The notes: generated by a model not told the origin, from the sequence alone. Numbered from the stretch's first letter, positions 6,643 through 13,363 are shown. The stretch is 13,363 nt of DNA from JBHHYR01 sp046757585 (GCA_046757585.1 JBHHYR010000102.1:1-13363), one strand, 5' to 3'. Numbers and translations: made by a program.

Positions 6643-7347
6643 GTGCGTACTACCGCCATCGTGGTGGGTGCCGGCCGCGGCACCCGGATGCGCACCGCCA
6701 CTGCTAAGGCGTTCCTTACGCTCGGTGGGGTGCCCATTGCGGTCCATTCCCTGCGGGCTCTCTCCCGGGTGCGCGAAATCCACTCGATCGTGTGCGTCAT
6801 CAGTGCCGACCGGCAGGCGCAAGGTGCCGAGATGTTGCAGCACTACGGGCCCTGGCAACCTCCCGTCCAGCTGGCGTGCGGGGGTCTGGAGCGACAGGAT
6901 TCGGTGGCTGCGGGCTTGGCGCAAGTGGGTGGAGGCTCCGACCTGGTGCTGGTGCACGACGCCGCCCGCCCCTTTGTATCGGTCGATGCCGTCAGGGCGT
7001 GCATACAGACCGCTGCTGCTGCTGGCGCTGCCATCCTTGCCGTGCCAGCGTGTGATACCCTGAAGCTGGTTGACGCCGGCGTGACAGTGGTCAACACGAT
7101 TGACAGGCGAAAGGTCTGGCTCGCACAGACACCCCAGGTGTTCCGCGTCGGCTTGCTACGCCGCGCCTACGAGCAGGCGCAGCGGGATGGGTACGTGGGC
7201 ACCGACGACGCCGCGTTGGTTGAGCGCATCCACACCCCAGTGCGGATCGTGCCCGGCACGCCGACGAACCGGAAGATCACGACACCCGCCGACCTCCGAT
7301 GGGCCGAATGGTATCTGGAGACGCAGGGGGTTCCGGGCTCGTGCTAG
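6643..7347 (+). CDS. ispD: 2-C-methyl-D-erythritol 4-phosphate cytidylyltransferase
   Basis: IspD couples CTP to MEP in the non-mevalonate isoprenoid pathway. The 234-aa protein has the nucleotide-binding VVGAGRGTRM (7-16), GLERQDSVAAGL, HDAARPF with the metal-binding Asp, TPQVF, TDDAALVE and NRKITTPADL. Two positions differ from the usual form: GAG replaces AAG in the glycine-rich loop, and AKAF replaces PKQF after it, although the lysine is kept. The GTG start at 6643 places the first strand correctly; the only Shine-Dalgarno-like bases (CAGGA) touch the start codon, so initiation may depend on coupling with carD. The usual partner ispF does not follow. The 3' end overlaps the convergent larE by 71 bp. 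Confidence 0.92.
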   Translation: MRTTAIVVGAGRGTRMRTATAKAFLTLGGVPIAVHSLRALSRVREIHSIVCVISADRQAQGAEMLQHYGPWQPPVQLACGGLERQDSVAAGLAQVGGGSDLVLVHDAARPFVSVDAVRACIQTAAAAGAAILAVPACDTLKLVDAGVTVVNTIDRRKVWLAQTPQVFRVGLLRRAYEQAQRDGYVGTDDAALVERIHTPVRIVPGTPTNRKITTPADLRWAEWYLETQGVPGSC

Positions 7348-8188
7348 CTGAATGAGAGGCAACGTCGTTCGCTGCCGCTAGAGCTTCGTTCAAGCTACCG
7401 CTGCGAAAACCCTGTAGATCGACGGTGACGTAGGTGAAGCCCAGTCCCTGCAGCTCACGGAGAAGTACGCGGCGCACTTCAGGCTGCACGATGCGTGGTA
7501 GCAGGTCCGCAGGCACTTCGATACGTGCCACGTTGTTATGGTAGCGGACGCGACAGGTGCTGAACCCCAGTCTGCGTAGCACACGTTCACTGCCGGCGAC
7601 GCGGCGCAACCCTTCGGGCGTGATGGCGGTACCGTATGGAAAGCGGGAAGACAGGCAGGGGCTCGATGGCTTGTCCCAAGTGGGTAGCCCAAAAGCCTGA
7701 CTGAGTTCTCGTATTTCCTGCTTGGTGAGCTGGGCTTCCATCAGCGGGTGCCGCACCTGGCGTTCCGTCGCGGCGCGTAGCCCCGGCCGATAGTCGCCCA
7801 TGTCGTCGAGGTTCGCCCCATCAACCACGTGCGTGATGCCGAGCTTGGCCGCCTCGGCCAGGCAGATCCTGTATAGGTTGTCTTTGCAGAAATAACAGCG
7901 GTTCGTTGGATTGGCTGCGTACCCCGGGATGTCCAGCTCGTTGGCATCAATGACGATGTGCCGCACCCCAAGCTCGCCTGCTACCCGTACCGCCAGCGCG
8001 TAGTCCTCGTCGACCGCGGTTGGGGACCGAGTCGTCAGCGCGACCGCGCCGTCCCTGAGTTCCTCGGCGGCGACCCGCAGGAGGAAGGTGGAGTCGACCC
8101 CACCCGAGAAGGCCACCAGCACCCGGCTCATCTCTCCCAAGATGGTACGCAAGTACTCGAGCTTCATGGACATTCGAGTTATGTTCAA
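7277..8188 (-). CDS. larE: LarE-type ATP-dependent sulfur transferase
   Basis: LarE adenylates and then thiolates the pyridinium carboxylates of the nickel-pincer nucleotide cofactor. The protein (303 aa from TTG 8188) has the PP-loop SGGVDST (28-34), the NRCYFCK motif (C98, C101), DGANLDDMGDYRPGLRA, and PSSPCLSSRFPYG (C178). L. plantarum LarE uses one sacrificial cysteine in the last motif. The C98/C101/C178 trio seen here is the pattern of the Thermotoga-type enzyme, where three cysteines hold a [4Fe-4S] cluster and allow turnover. The TTG overlaps the cysK stop (TTGA); ATGs at 8173 or 8167 are alternatives, none with a clear Shine-Dalgarno sequence. About 25 low-complexity C-terminal residues are encoded opposite ispD. 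No larB, larC or larA is present, so the true acceptor may differ. Confidence 0.88.
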   Translation of the reverse strand: MNITRMSMKLEYLRTILGEMSRVLVAFSGGVDSTFLLRVAAEELRDGAVALTTRSPTAVDEDYALAVRVAGELGVRHIVIDANELDIPGYAANPTNRCYFCKDNLYRICLAEAAKLGITHVVDGANLDDMGDYRPGLRAATERQVRHPLMEAQLTKQEIRELSQAFGLPTWDKPSSPCLSSRFPYGTAITPEGLRRVAGSERVLRRLGFSTCRVRYHNNVARIEVPADLLPRIVQPEVRRVLLRELQGLGFTYVTVDLQGFRSGSLNEALAAANDVASHSASTSPEPPASPDTIRPIGGRRVS

Positions 8189-9117
8189 ATCCCTTCGGCT
8201 TGGAACACCTCTGTGCTGAGATAGCGCTCCCCTGCGTCGCAGAAGATCGTCACCACCGTCCTCCCCGCGCCTAAGGCGCGCGCGACCTGCACTGCCGCGT
8301 AGGTGTTCGCCCCTGACGAAATGCCAAGCAGGATGCCTTCCTCCGACGCCAGCCGCCGGGTGCAGTCCGCCGCGTCGTCATCGGTGACACGAATCACGGC
8401 GTCGTACACGGAGGTATCCAGAATCTCCGGGATGAACCCGGCGCCGATACCTTGGATCTTATGAAATCCTGGTTCATCCCCGGAAAGCACGGCCGACGCC
8501 GCTGGCTCTACGGCGTAAATCTTCACCCCGGGCCTTTTGTTTCGCAGCACCTGGCCGACTCCAGTGATGGTGCCTCCCGTGCCGACTCCCGCGACGAGGG
8601 CATCAATGCAATCGAATTGGCTCAGGATCTCCTGCGCAGTGGTCTGGCGATGGATCTCCGGGTTCGCCGGATTGCTGAACTGCTGTGGCATGAAGTAGTC
8701 CGGGTGCTCCAAGAGGAGCTCCTCCGCTTTTCGGATGGCGCCGTGCATGCCCTTGGTATCTTCGGTCAGCACCAAGGTCGCTCCGTACGCGGTCAGCAGG
8801 CTCCGGCGCTCTTCGCTCATGGTATCCGGCATGGTCAACACGAGCTTGTATCCCTTGATCGCCGCAACTAGGGCAAGACCGATGCCGGTGTTGCCACTGG
8901 TCGGCTCGATGATTGTATCGCCCGGATGCAGGCGGCCGTCGCGTTCGGCCGCTTCGATCATGCTCAGACAGATCCGGTCCTTGACGCTGCCACCCGGATT
9001 CCACGACTCTAGTTTTCCCCAAACATCTGCGGCGTGTGGGCCAGGAATCCGGTTCAACTTCACAACCGGAGTGTGGCCAATGAGGTCGAGGCAGGTCTTG
9101 GCAACGGCAGGCAGCAT
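8185..9117 (-). CDS. cysK: Cysteine synthase (O-acetylserine sulfhydrylase)
   Basis: This PLP enzyme makes cysteine from O-acetylserine and sulfide. The 310-aa protein has the PLP lysine K46 in NPGGSVKDR, the substrate loop TSGNTG (73-78), QQFSNPANPEIH, the phosphate-binding GTGGT (179-183) and a late SSGAN motif, all as in CysK. A CysM-type or other beta-family role cannot be fully excluded from sequence alone. ATG 9117 has no strong Shine-Dalgarno sequence but follows a good promoter. The stop codon overlaps the larE start, so the two are probably translated together, linking cysteine supply to sulfur transfer. It is divergent from the GT9 gene. Confidence 0.93.
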   Translation of the reverse strand: MLPAVAKTCLDLIGHTPVVKLNRIPGPHAADVWGKLESWNPGGSVKDRICLSMIEAAERDGRLHPGDTIIEPTSGNTGIGLALVAAIKGYKLVLTMPDTMSEERRSLLTAYGATLVLTEDTKGMHGAIRKAEELLLEHPDYFMPQQFSNPANPEIHRQTTAQEILSQFDCIDALVAGVGTGGTITGVGQVLRNKRPGVKIYAVEPAASAVLSGDEPGFHKIQGIGAGFIPEILDTSVYDAVIRVTDDDAADCTRRLASEEGILLGISSGANTYAAVQVARALGAGRTVVTIFCDAGERYLSTEVFQAEGI

Positions 9118-9147
9118 CGGAGCTTGCGGTGGTGCGTGAATGTCTGC

Positions 9148-9176
9148 AAAATATCGACCGGGTCATCGCAAGTCAA
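9148..9176 (-). promoter_or_regulatory. Sigma70-like promoter of cysK-larE
   Basis: On the minus strand TTGACT (9176-9171) and TATTTT (9153-9148) are spaced by 17 bp. A start near 9141 gives a leader of about 23 nt before the cysK ATG. No operator-like repeat or riboswitch is seen. Confidence 0.5.
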
Positions 9177-9195
9177 TTCGTCCCGTCCTGTCTGC

Positions 9196-10137
9196 ATGCA
9201 GCGACCACCTGACAGTGCGCTCGTGCTGTTCCCTGGAGCGCTTGGTGATTTTATCTGCTTCTTGCCGACACTCGTCGGGTTGCGCCAGCGGCATCGCGGT
9301 GCTCTGCTACTTGTCGCCAGACCTTCGCTCCTGGCGCTCCTTCGCAGTCCCGATGTCACAACTACGTCGATAGATCGGCGTGAAATCGCCGACTTGTTCG
9401 TCCCGGGCACCTCCGTTGCCGCTGGCACGCGCGAATTGCTCTCCGGTTTCGCACAAGTCTATTCGTGGACCGGTTTCGGCAATGCGGAGCTTGCCCCGCG
9501 CGCCGCGAGGGTCACCGGTGGACAGATCAGAGTCTACCCCTTCCGCGGCATGCGCGCCGGTGAGCACGCCGTTGACTACTACGCGCGCTGCGCGGGCCTG
9601 GTAGTCCGCCCGCTGGCCGCCGCAGCGATTCGGACCGACAGTGCATGGACGTCTGAGCGGTTGCCGCTGTCGCGGGAGCTTGATGGTCGAGACGTCCTCG
9701 TCGTCCATCCGGGCAGTGGCTCGCGGCGCAAGAATTGGCAGGGATTCAGCGCGGCGATTCAATCCTGGCAGGCGCACCGCGGTGGTCTCGTGGTGCTGCT
9801 GCACGGACCTGCCGAAACGGAACACGATGTCGGTGTGGATGCGCGTACCGTTCGCCTGCACGACCTCTCCCTCCCACAGGTTGCTGGCCTGCTGCGACGC
9901 AGTACGCTCTACTTGGGCAATGACTCGGGCGTCAGCCACCTGGCCGGCGCCCTTGGAGCGCGTGGGGTCGTGATCTTCGGTCCGACTGACCCGGCAGCTT
10001 GGGCTCCCAGGGGCCGGGGGCTGCGGGTCGTTTCAGCGCCAACACCGTGTGCGCGCTGCAGGCCCGACGTGTTCTGCATCCATCGCCTGCCCGTTCAGAC
10101 GGTAATCGATGCTCTGGAAGCAGCACGCCGTGCCTAG
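9196..10137 (+). CDS. Glycosyltransferase family 9 (heptosyltransferase-like)
   Basis: GT9 enzymes transfer heptose or related sugars from nucleotide donors during lipopolysaccharide core assembly on the inner membrane surface. The 313-aa protein starts MQRPPDSALVLFPGALGDF, with the family's N-terminal GxLGD loop at 14-18. HPGSGSRRKNW begins at 171, and the donor-site GNDSGVSHLAGALGA at 241-255 is followed by VIFGPTDPAAWAP. A CARC..FC cysteine set (C285, C288, C294) lies in the C-terminal region, as in many GT9 proteins. The frame is open back to 9034, but that part overlaps cysK and looks non-coding, so ATG 9196 is chosen; no Shine-Dalgarno sequence is seen. The stop codon is shared with the repeat element that follows. 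It suggests an LPS-type outer membrane. The sugar is unknown. Confidence 0.85.
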   Translation: MQRPPDSALVLFPGALGDFICFLPTLVGLRQRHRGALLLVARPSLLALLRSPDVTTTSIDRREIADLFVPGTSVAAGTRELLSGFAQVYSWTGFGNAELAPRAARVTGGQIRVYPFRGMRAGEHAVDYYARCAGLVVRPLAAAAIRTDSAWTSERLPLSRELDGRDVLVVHPGSGSRRKNWQGFSAAIQSWQAHRGGLVVLLHGPAETEHDVGVDARTVRLHDLSLPQVAGLLRRSTLYLGNDSGVSHLAGALGARGVVIFGPTDPAAWAPRGRGLRVVSAPTPCARCRPDVFCIHRLPVQTVIDALEAARRA

Positions 10138-10301
10138 CAGCCCGTTGGAAAACAGGCGGCGTAGCGAGGGCGAGCGATTTTCCGTCAGATCAAGGCGCCG
10201 AACCGGAGGCAAATCCCGCGATTTTGTTGAGGATTCGGCAACGCAGAGCCGACGGAAAATAGCCGCCCGCAGTAGGGGTCCTGTTTTTCAACGGGCTGCT
10301 A
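10135..10301. mobile_element. 167-bp palindromic MITE-like element flanked by TA
   Basis: The ends are 22-bp inverted repeats (10135-10156 and 10280-10301) with one mismatch, beginning TAGCAGCCCGTTG. Nested inside are ATTTTCCGTC (10177-10186) facing GACGGAAAAT (10251-10260), and GCCGAA (10197-10202) facing TTCGGC (10234-10239). The whole element can fold into one long hairpin. It has no convincing coding sequence. TA at both borders (10135-10136 and 10300-10301) fits the TA target duplication of IS630/Tc1-mariner-type elements, though TA is also part of the palindrome. It fills the space between the GT9 stop and the convergent radical SAM stop and might act as a two-way transcription barrier. 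Confidence 0.75.
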
Positions 10302-10303
10302 AA

Positions 10304-11362
10304 CTACCACAGCGTGCATTGCTCAGCGGTTCGCCGAGGACGGTGGAAGACGCTCGCGTTGAGCACCGGCAGTGGACGGTCAAGGTGGTGGCGCCGCGCC
10401 GCGGTGCGGAACAGAGCTTCAATGTGCTCTGCGTATGGGCCTTCGCCCCGCATGCGACGGCCAAAACGCGCGTCGCTGAGCTGACCACCCCGGCACTGGC
10501 GGATACGCCCGAGCACACGCTGGCGGCGTGCGGGAAATTGCTCCGCCAACCAGTGGCTGAACAGCTCATCGACAGGCCTGGGTAGTCGCAGCAACGTCCA
10601 CGAGGCACTGCAGGCCCCTGCAGCCGCAGCGGCACGCAGGATGCGGGGAATCTCCTCGTCGTTGAGGCCCGGAATCACTGGCGCGACGAGTACGCCGACC
10701 GGTACGCCGGCCGCGCTAAGCCCCCGGACCGTCTCGAGGCGCCGTTCCGGCGTCGCCGCCCGTGGTTCCATGCGGTGGGCAAGGGCGCCGTCGAGGCTAG
10801 TGATCGACACGAGTACATGGGCGGCGCCGTGCCCGGCCAGAGCTCTCAGCAGGTCAATGTCTCGCGTCACCAGCGCGCTCTTGGTGACAATGCCGACCGG
10901 GTTGAGAAATTCCCGGAACACCGCCAGGCACCGTCGCGTCAACTGCAAGTGCCGCTCGATGGGCTGGTAGCAGTCCGTGTTCCCGGAAAGTGCCACAAGT
11001 GCAGGCTGCCAGCGTGGAGACAGAAAAGTCTGGCGCAGCAACTCTGGCGCGTCATGCTTGACCAGGATCCGGCGCTCGAAATCCAGCCCGGCGCTGAAGC
11101 TCAGGTACTCATGCGTGGGCCGCGCGTAGCAATAAATGCAACCGTGCTCGCAGCCGCGGTAAGGGTTGAGGCTGAACCGGAAGCCAACGTCGGGACTGTC
11201 GTTTCTTGCCAGCACAGTGCGGCTCGTGTCACGGTAAAAAACTGTTGGGAGACGCGAGGAGCCATCCCCCGTATCGTTATCCACTTCAAGATGGATTCGT
11301 TCGTACCGGCTCTCCGGATCGCCCCGGGTGCCCCGGTTAGGGAAGCGCTTCACGGGCTCCAT
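10304..11362 (-). CDS. PA0069-family radical SAM protein
   Basis: This 352-aa protein carries the radical SAM cluster motif C71-x3-C75-x2-C78 in NPYRGCEHGCIYCYARPT, followed by HEYLSFSAGLDFE. That context is characteristic of the PA0069 / spore-photoproduct-lyase-like (SplB) group, whose substrate is unknown. The N-terminal RGTRGDPESRYERIHLEVD is also typical, so ATG 11362 is preferred over the longer GTG 11464 frame, whose extra 34 residues do not look like family sequence. Later blocks (LSGNTDCYQPIER, VTKSALVTRDIDLL, SITSLDG, PVIPGLND) are the strands of the TIM barrel. It follows the nicotinamidase-like gene on the same strand with a 104-bp gap, or 2 bp if the GTG is used. Its stop is two bases from the MITE-like element. 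Confidence 0.88.
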   Translation of the reverse strand: MEPVKRFPNRGTRGDPESRYERIHLEVDNDTGDGSSRLPTVFYRDTSRTVLARNDSPDVGFRFSLNPYRGCEHGCIYCYARPTHEYLSFSAGLDFERRILVKHDAPELLRQTFLSPRWQPALVALSGNTDCYQPIERHLQLTRRCLAVFREFLNPVGIVTKSALVTRDIDLLRALAGHGAAHVLVSITSLDGALAHRMEPRAATPERRLETVRGLSAAGVPVGVLVAPVIPGLNDEEIPRILRAAAAAGACSASWTLLRLPRPVDELFSHWLAEQFPARRQRVLGRIRQCRGGQLSDARFGRRMRGEGPYAEHIEALFRTAARRHHLDRPLPVLNASVFHRPRRTAEQCTLW

Positions 11363-11466
11363 GAAAGACCAACTTTCGCTTTCTCTTCTCTCATGGGACG
11401 GCCTGGATTGCAAGCTGGTGAACGGGAGCGTCGAAGCCTGCGGGCCGACTGTTCGACCGGTCACGT

Positions 11467-12135
11467 TCAGTCAGCCGCTCTTGCCGGCCCTATTTGTACC
11501 ACGCGCTGCTCGACCACATCCGCTGCCGTCACGATCTCCACACCGCGCTGCCGCCACTCAGTCTCGCACCGCTTCGCCGCCTGTGCGTTGACGGGCTGCG
11601 AGGCATCGCGCACGAAACACACCCGTCGCGTGCGGTCGCTGAGGCCCATGATCGCGCGGTGTACGCAGAACTCGGTTGCAACGCCATACACGATGACCGT
11701 GTGCGGAGCGAGGAGATCCAAGACAACGGCCGTGGCGGGGTTGGTGAAGGGATCGAGTGCCTGCTTCTTGATGACGATTTCCCCGTGGTGACCCCGGAGC
11801 AACCCTTCCAGCTCGCTGTGTGCGTAGCGACGGTTTTCGACGAACAGCGGCGCTTGCGGAGCGGTGGCCGCGATACGCTCCTGGCCCCGGGTGCCGCGCA
11901 TGCAATGTGGCGGGAAGGTGTGCTGAAAATCCGGCTGTGAGGAAATTTCGGCGTCGGCTTCAGTGTGGTCATCCATCAAAGCGATGATTTGGACGCCGTG
12001 CTGGCGGGCGAAGCGGGTCAATCGTTCGAGCTGCGTAACAATGTGCTCGGCACCGGGCACGTACAGCTTGCCCTGCGGGTCCATGAAGTCGTGTTGAGTG
12101 TCCTGGTCCCAGAAGATGACCGGCGTCATCAGCAT
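11467..12135 (-). CDS. Nicotinamidase-like cysteine hydrolase (isochorismatase superfamily)
   Basis: The 222-aa protein has the superfamily catalytic triad: D12 in DTQHDF, a lysine at 123/124 in IVIKKQALDPF, and the nucleophile C157 in YGVATEFCVHRAIMGL. The DDH at 55-57 and FPPHCMRGTRG at 74-84 resemble the metal-binding and active-site loops of nicotinamidases, so hydrolysis of nicotinamide to nicotinate in NAD salvage is a reasonable guess. The second metal histidine usual in PncA is not obvious, so another amide could be the substrate. Start choice is open: ATGs at 12147, 12135 and 12129 are all possible and none has a Shine-Dalgarno sequence; 12135 is chosen because related proteins begin close to the FWDxDTQ motif. 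It is divergent from mtnA. Confidence 0.82.
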   Translation of the reverse strand: MLMTPVIFWDQDTQHDFMDPQGKLYVPGAEHIVTQLERLTRFARQHGVQIIALMDDHTEADAEISSQPDFQHTFPPHCMRGTRGQERIAATAPQAPLFVENRRYAHSELEGLLRGHHGEIVIKKQALDPFTNPATAVVLDLLAPHTVIVYGVATEFCVHRAIMGLSDRTRRVCFVRDASQPVNAQAAKRCETEWRQRGVEIVTAADVVEQRVVQIGPARAAD

Positions 12136-12186
12136 GGTGACAAGCATCGCATGCGCAGGTGGCTCCCGCAACGCCTCAGCACGACC

Positions 12187-12216
12187 TTGACCGCGCGCGC
12201 CGTTGCCCGCTATGTA
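12187..12216 (+). promoter_or_regulatory. Candidate promoter of mtnA
   Basis: TTGACC (12187-12192) and TATGTA (12211-12216) are spaced by 18 bp. The -10 match is weak. A start near 12223 would give a leader of about 12 nt with GGGTGA (12225-12230) as ribosome binding site. Confidence 0.3.
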
Positions 12217-12234
12217 CCGGCTCCGGGTGAACCC

Positions 12235-13363
12235 ATGGTAAGAGCCGTCCAGTGGCGCGATGGAACAGTCGTGCTAATCGACCAGCGCCTCCTGCCCGGG
12301 GAGGAAGTGTATCGGGTGTATCGCGACTATCGCGAGGTCGCGCGGGGCATCAAGCACATGGTTGTGCGCGGTGCGCCGGCAATTGGCGTCACGGCCGCAC
12401 TGGGAATCGCACTCGGCATGTCACGCGCTCGCGGGAACCCGGCCCGTGCGTTTGACCGGATGTGTCGTGCGTTCGCGGCCACCCGTCCGACAGCGGTGAA
12501 TCTGTTTTGGGCCATCGACCGCATGCGGGCCGCCTTCGCACGGGTGGAAGGGAGCACCCTGGCCCGGATTCGCGGCACCTTACTCGCCGAAGCGCGAGCC
12601 ATCCAGCGTGAAGACATTGCGGCGAATCGCACGCTGGGCGAATATGGCGCTGCCTTGATTCCGAACGGCGCCCGGGTGCTGACCCATTGCAATGCTGGCG
12701 CCCTGGCCACCGCCGGCTACGGCACGGCCCTGGGTGTCATCCGCGCGGCGACCGAGGCGGGGAAACACGTCTCCGTCTTGGCCACCGAGACCCGTCCGTT
12801 CCTGCAGGGAGCCCGGCTTACCACGTGGGAGTTGAAGAAGGACCATATTCCTACGACGCTCATTACCGATGGCATGGCAGGCCACTTCATGCGCGCGGGC
12901 GGCCTTGCGTGTGTGGTGGTGGGTGCCGACCGTATTGCGGCCAACGGTGACGTTGCCAACAAGATTGGTACGTACACGCTGGCGGTTCTGGCGAAGCGGC
13001 ACCGGATACCGTTCTTCGTGGCGGCACCGACGTCGAGCATCGATGTCGCGTGTCGGAGCGGTGACATGATTCCGATCGAGAGCCGGGATCCGACCGAGGT
13101 CACGCATATTGGTCACCGTCAGATTGTCCCGGCGGGCATTCCGGTCGCTAACCCTGCCTTCGACATCACGCCGCACGGCTTGGTCAGCGCCATCATCACC
13201 GAGCGCGGCGTAGCCAGGGCTCCCTACAAGACGAGCCTGCGCGACTTGATGCGTGGCGTCCGGCGCGCCCCAAGTCGCCGCAAAGCGTCCAGGCGGACCC
13301 GGCGCACCCGGGTAGGTGAACGACGGCGCGGATCGCGGTCGAGGGTGCGAGGCCTACGGTTCT
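12235..13363 (+). CDS. mtnA: S-methyl-5-thioribose-1-phosphate isomerase (open at right edge)
   Basis: MtnA isomerises methylthioribose 1-phosphate to the ribulose form in the methionine salvage pathway. The frame runs from ATG 12235 to the window end, 376 codons without a stop. It aligns with B. subtilis MtnA throughout: MVVRGAPAIGV, RPTAVNLFWAIDRM, THCNAGALATAGYGTALG, ETRPFLQGARLTTWEL, ITDGMAGH, GADRIAANGDVANKIGTY, PIESRDPTEV and NPAFDITPH. Catalytic C152 and D232 match C160 and D240 with identical spacing. Family homology ends near residue 342 (SLRDLMRGV); the rest is strongly arginine-rich with no visible stop. A weak GGGTGA precedes the start. A frameshift near 13255 is an alternative explanation for the tail. 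Confidence 0.93.
   Translation, partial: MVRAVQWRDGTVVLIDQRLLPGEEVYRVYRDYREVARGIKHMVVRGAPAIGVTAALGIALGMSRARGNPARAFDRMCRAFAATRPTAVNLFWAIDRMRAAFARVEGSTLARIRGTLLAEARAIQREDIAANRTLGEYGAALIPNGARVLTHCNAGALATAGYGTALGVIRAATEAGKHVSVLATETRPFLQGARLTTWELKKDHIPTTLITDGMAGHFMRAGGLACVVVGADRIAANGDVANKIGTYTLAVLAKRHRIPFFVAAPTSSIDVACRSGDMIPIESRDPTEVTHIGHRQIVPAGIPVANPAFDITPHGLVSAIITERGVARAPYKTSLRDLMRGVRRAPSRRKASRRTRRTRVGERRRGSRSRVRGLRF

Noticed and set aside
9034..9195. A 54-codon N-terminal extension of the GT9 protein
   Set aside because: It runs antisense through the cysK start and its promoter. The residues do not resemble a signal or a GT9 N-terminus, and ATG 9196 places the GxLGD loop at the usual distance.
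10109..10585. A 158-codon plus-strand frame crossing the repeat element
   Set aside because: It combines the GT9 end, the palindrome and antisense radical SAM sequence, with no protein family signal.
10775..11791. A 338-codon plus-strand open frame
   Set aside because: It lies antisense to the radical SAM and hydrolase genes, has no family motif, and is explained by high GC content. The minus-strand frames carry clear catalytic motifs.
12580..13176. A 198-codon minus-strand frame
   Set aside because: It is wholly antisense to mtnA, whose catalytic residues and spacing are conserved.
1..13363. CRISPR array, tRNA or rRNA genes, defence island, toxin-antitoxin pair, prophage or biosynthetic cluster
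   Set aside because: No regularly spaced repeats, RNA-gene sequences, nucleases, integrases or modular enzymes were seen. The genes belong to separate housekeeping pathways.

Overview
This is a gene-dense, high-GC bacterial chromosomal window with ordinary core-metabolism genes on both strands and almost no spare DNA. There is no rRNA, tRNA, CRISPR array, phage or plasmid module. A CarD-type RNA polymerase regulator directly upstream of ispD, a PA0069-type radical SAM protein, a LarE-type sulfur transferase and strong GC3 bias fit a Gram-negative lineage of deltaproteobacterial or related uncultured type. Candidatus Binatota or a neighbouring phylum is my guess. That placement is inference only, since no rRNA or marker phylogeny is available.

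Layout from left to right: (1) the N-terminus of a membrane protein running off the left edge on the minus strand (1-242), divergent from a large membrane glycosyltransferase-like protein with a C-terminal NPCBM carbohydrate-binding domain (405-2978). (2) A minus-strand pair, moaC followed by an Fe-S RNA uridine-C5 methyltransferase, coupled by an ATGA overlap (4652-2914). (3) trxB (4670-5605), starting only 17 bp from the divergent moaC start. (4) A small coiled-coil, membrane-anchored protein (5952-5641), back to back with carD (6099-6581) and ispD (6643-7347). (5) A minus-strand cysK-larE pair with overlapping stop and start (9117-7277). (6) A GT9 heptosyltransferase-like gene (9196-10137). 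(7) A 167-bp palindromic MITE-like element (10135-10301) sitting in the stop codon of that gene. (8) Minus-strand genes for a PA0069-type radical SAM protein (11362-10304) and a nicotinamidase-like cysteine hydrolase (12135-11467). (9) mtnA of methionine salvage (12235 to the right edge), open at the window end.

The genes serve separate pathways: molybdopterin (moaC), isoprenoid (ispD), cysteine and sulfur transfer (cysK, larE), thiol redox (trxB), methionine salvage (mtnA), envelope glycan (two glycosyltransferases) and RNA modification. The most local coupling is cysK-larE, which places a cysteine-making enzyme and a sulfur transferase in one translationally linked unit. Sigma70-like promoters can be read in front of carD, the coiled-coil gene and cysK, and probably trxB. 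Those of trxB and the coiled-coil gene put the transcription start almost on the ATG, so leaderless or near-leaderless messages are likely.

I did not find a convincing undescribed multi-gene system. The observations most worth a second look are the MITE insertion that changed a TAA stop to TAG without altering the protein, the GT-NPCBM fusion, the CysK-LarE coupling with no other lar genes nearby, the leaderless promoters, two convergent 3'-end overlaps, and the arginine-rich open end of mtnA.
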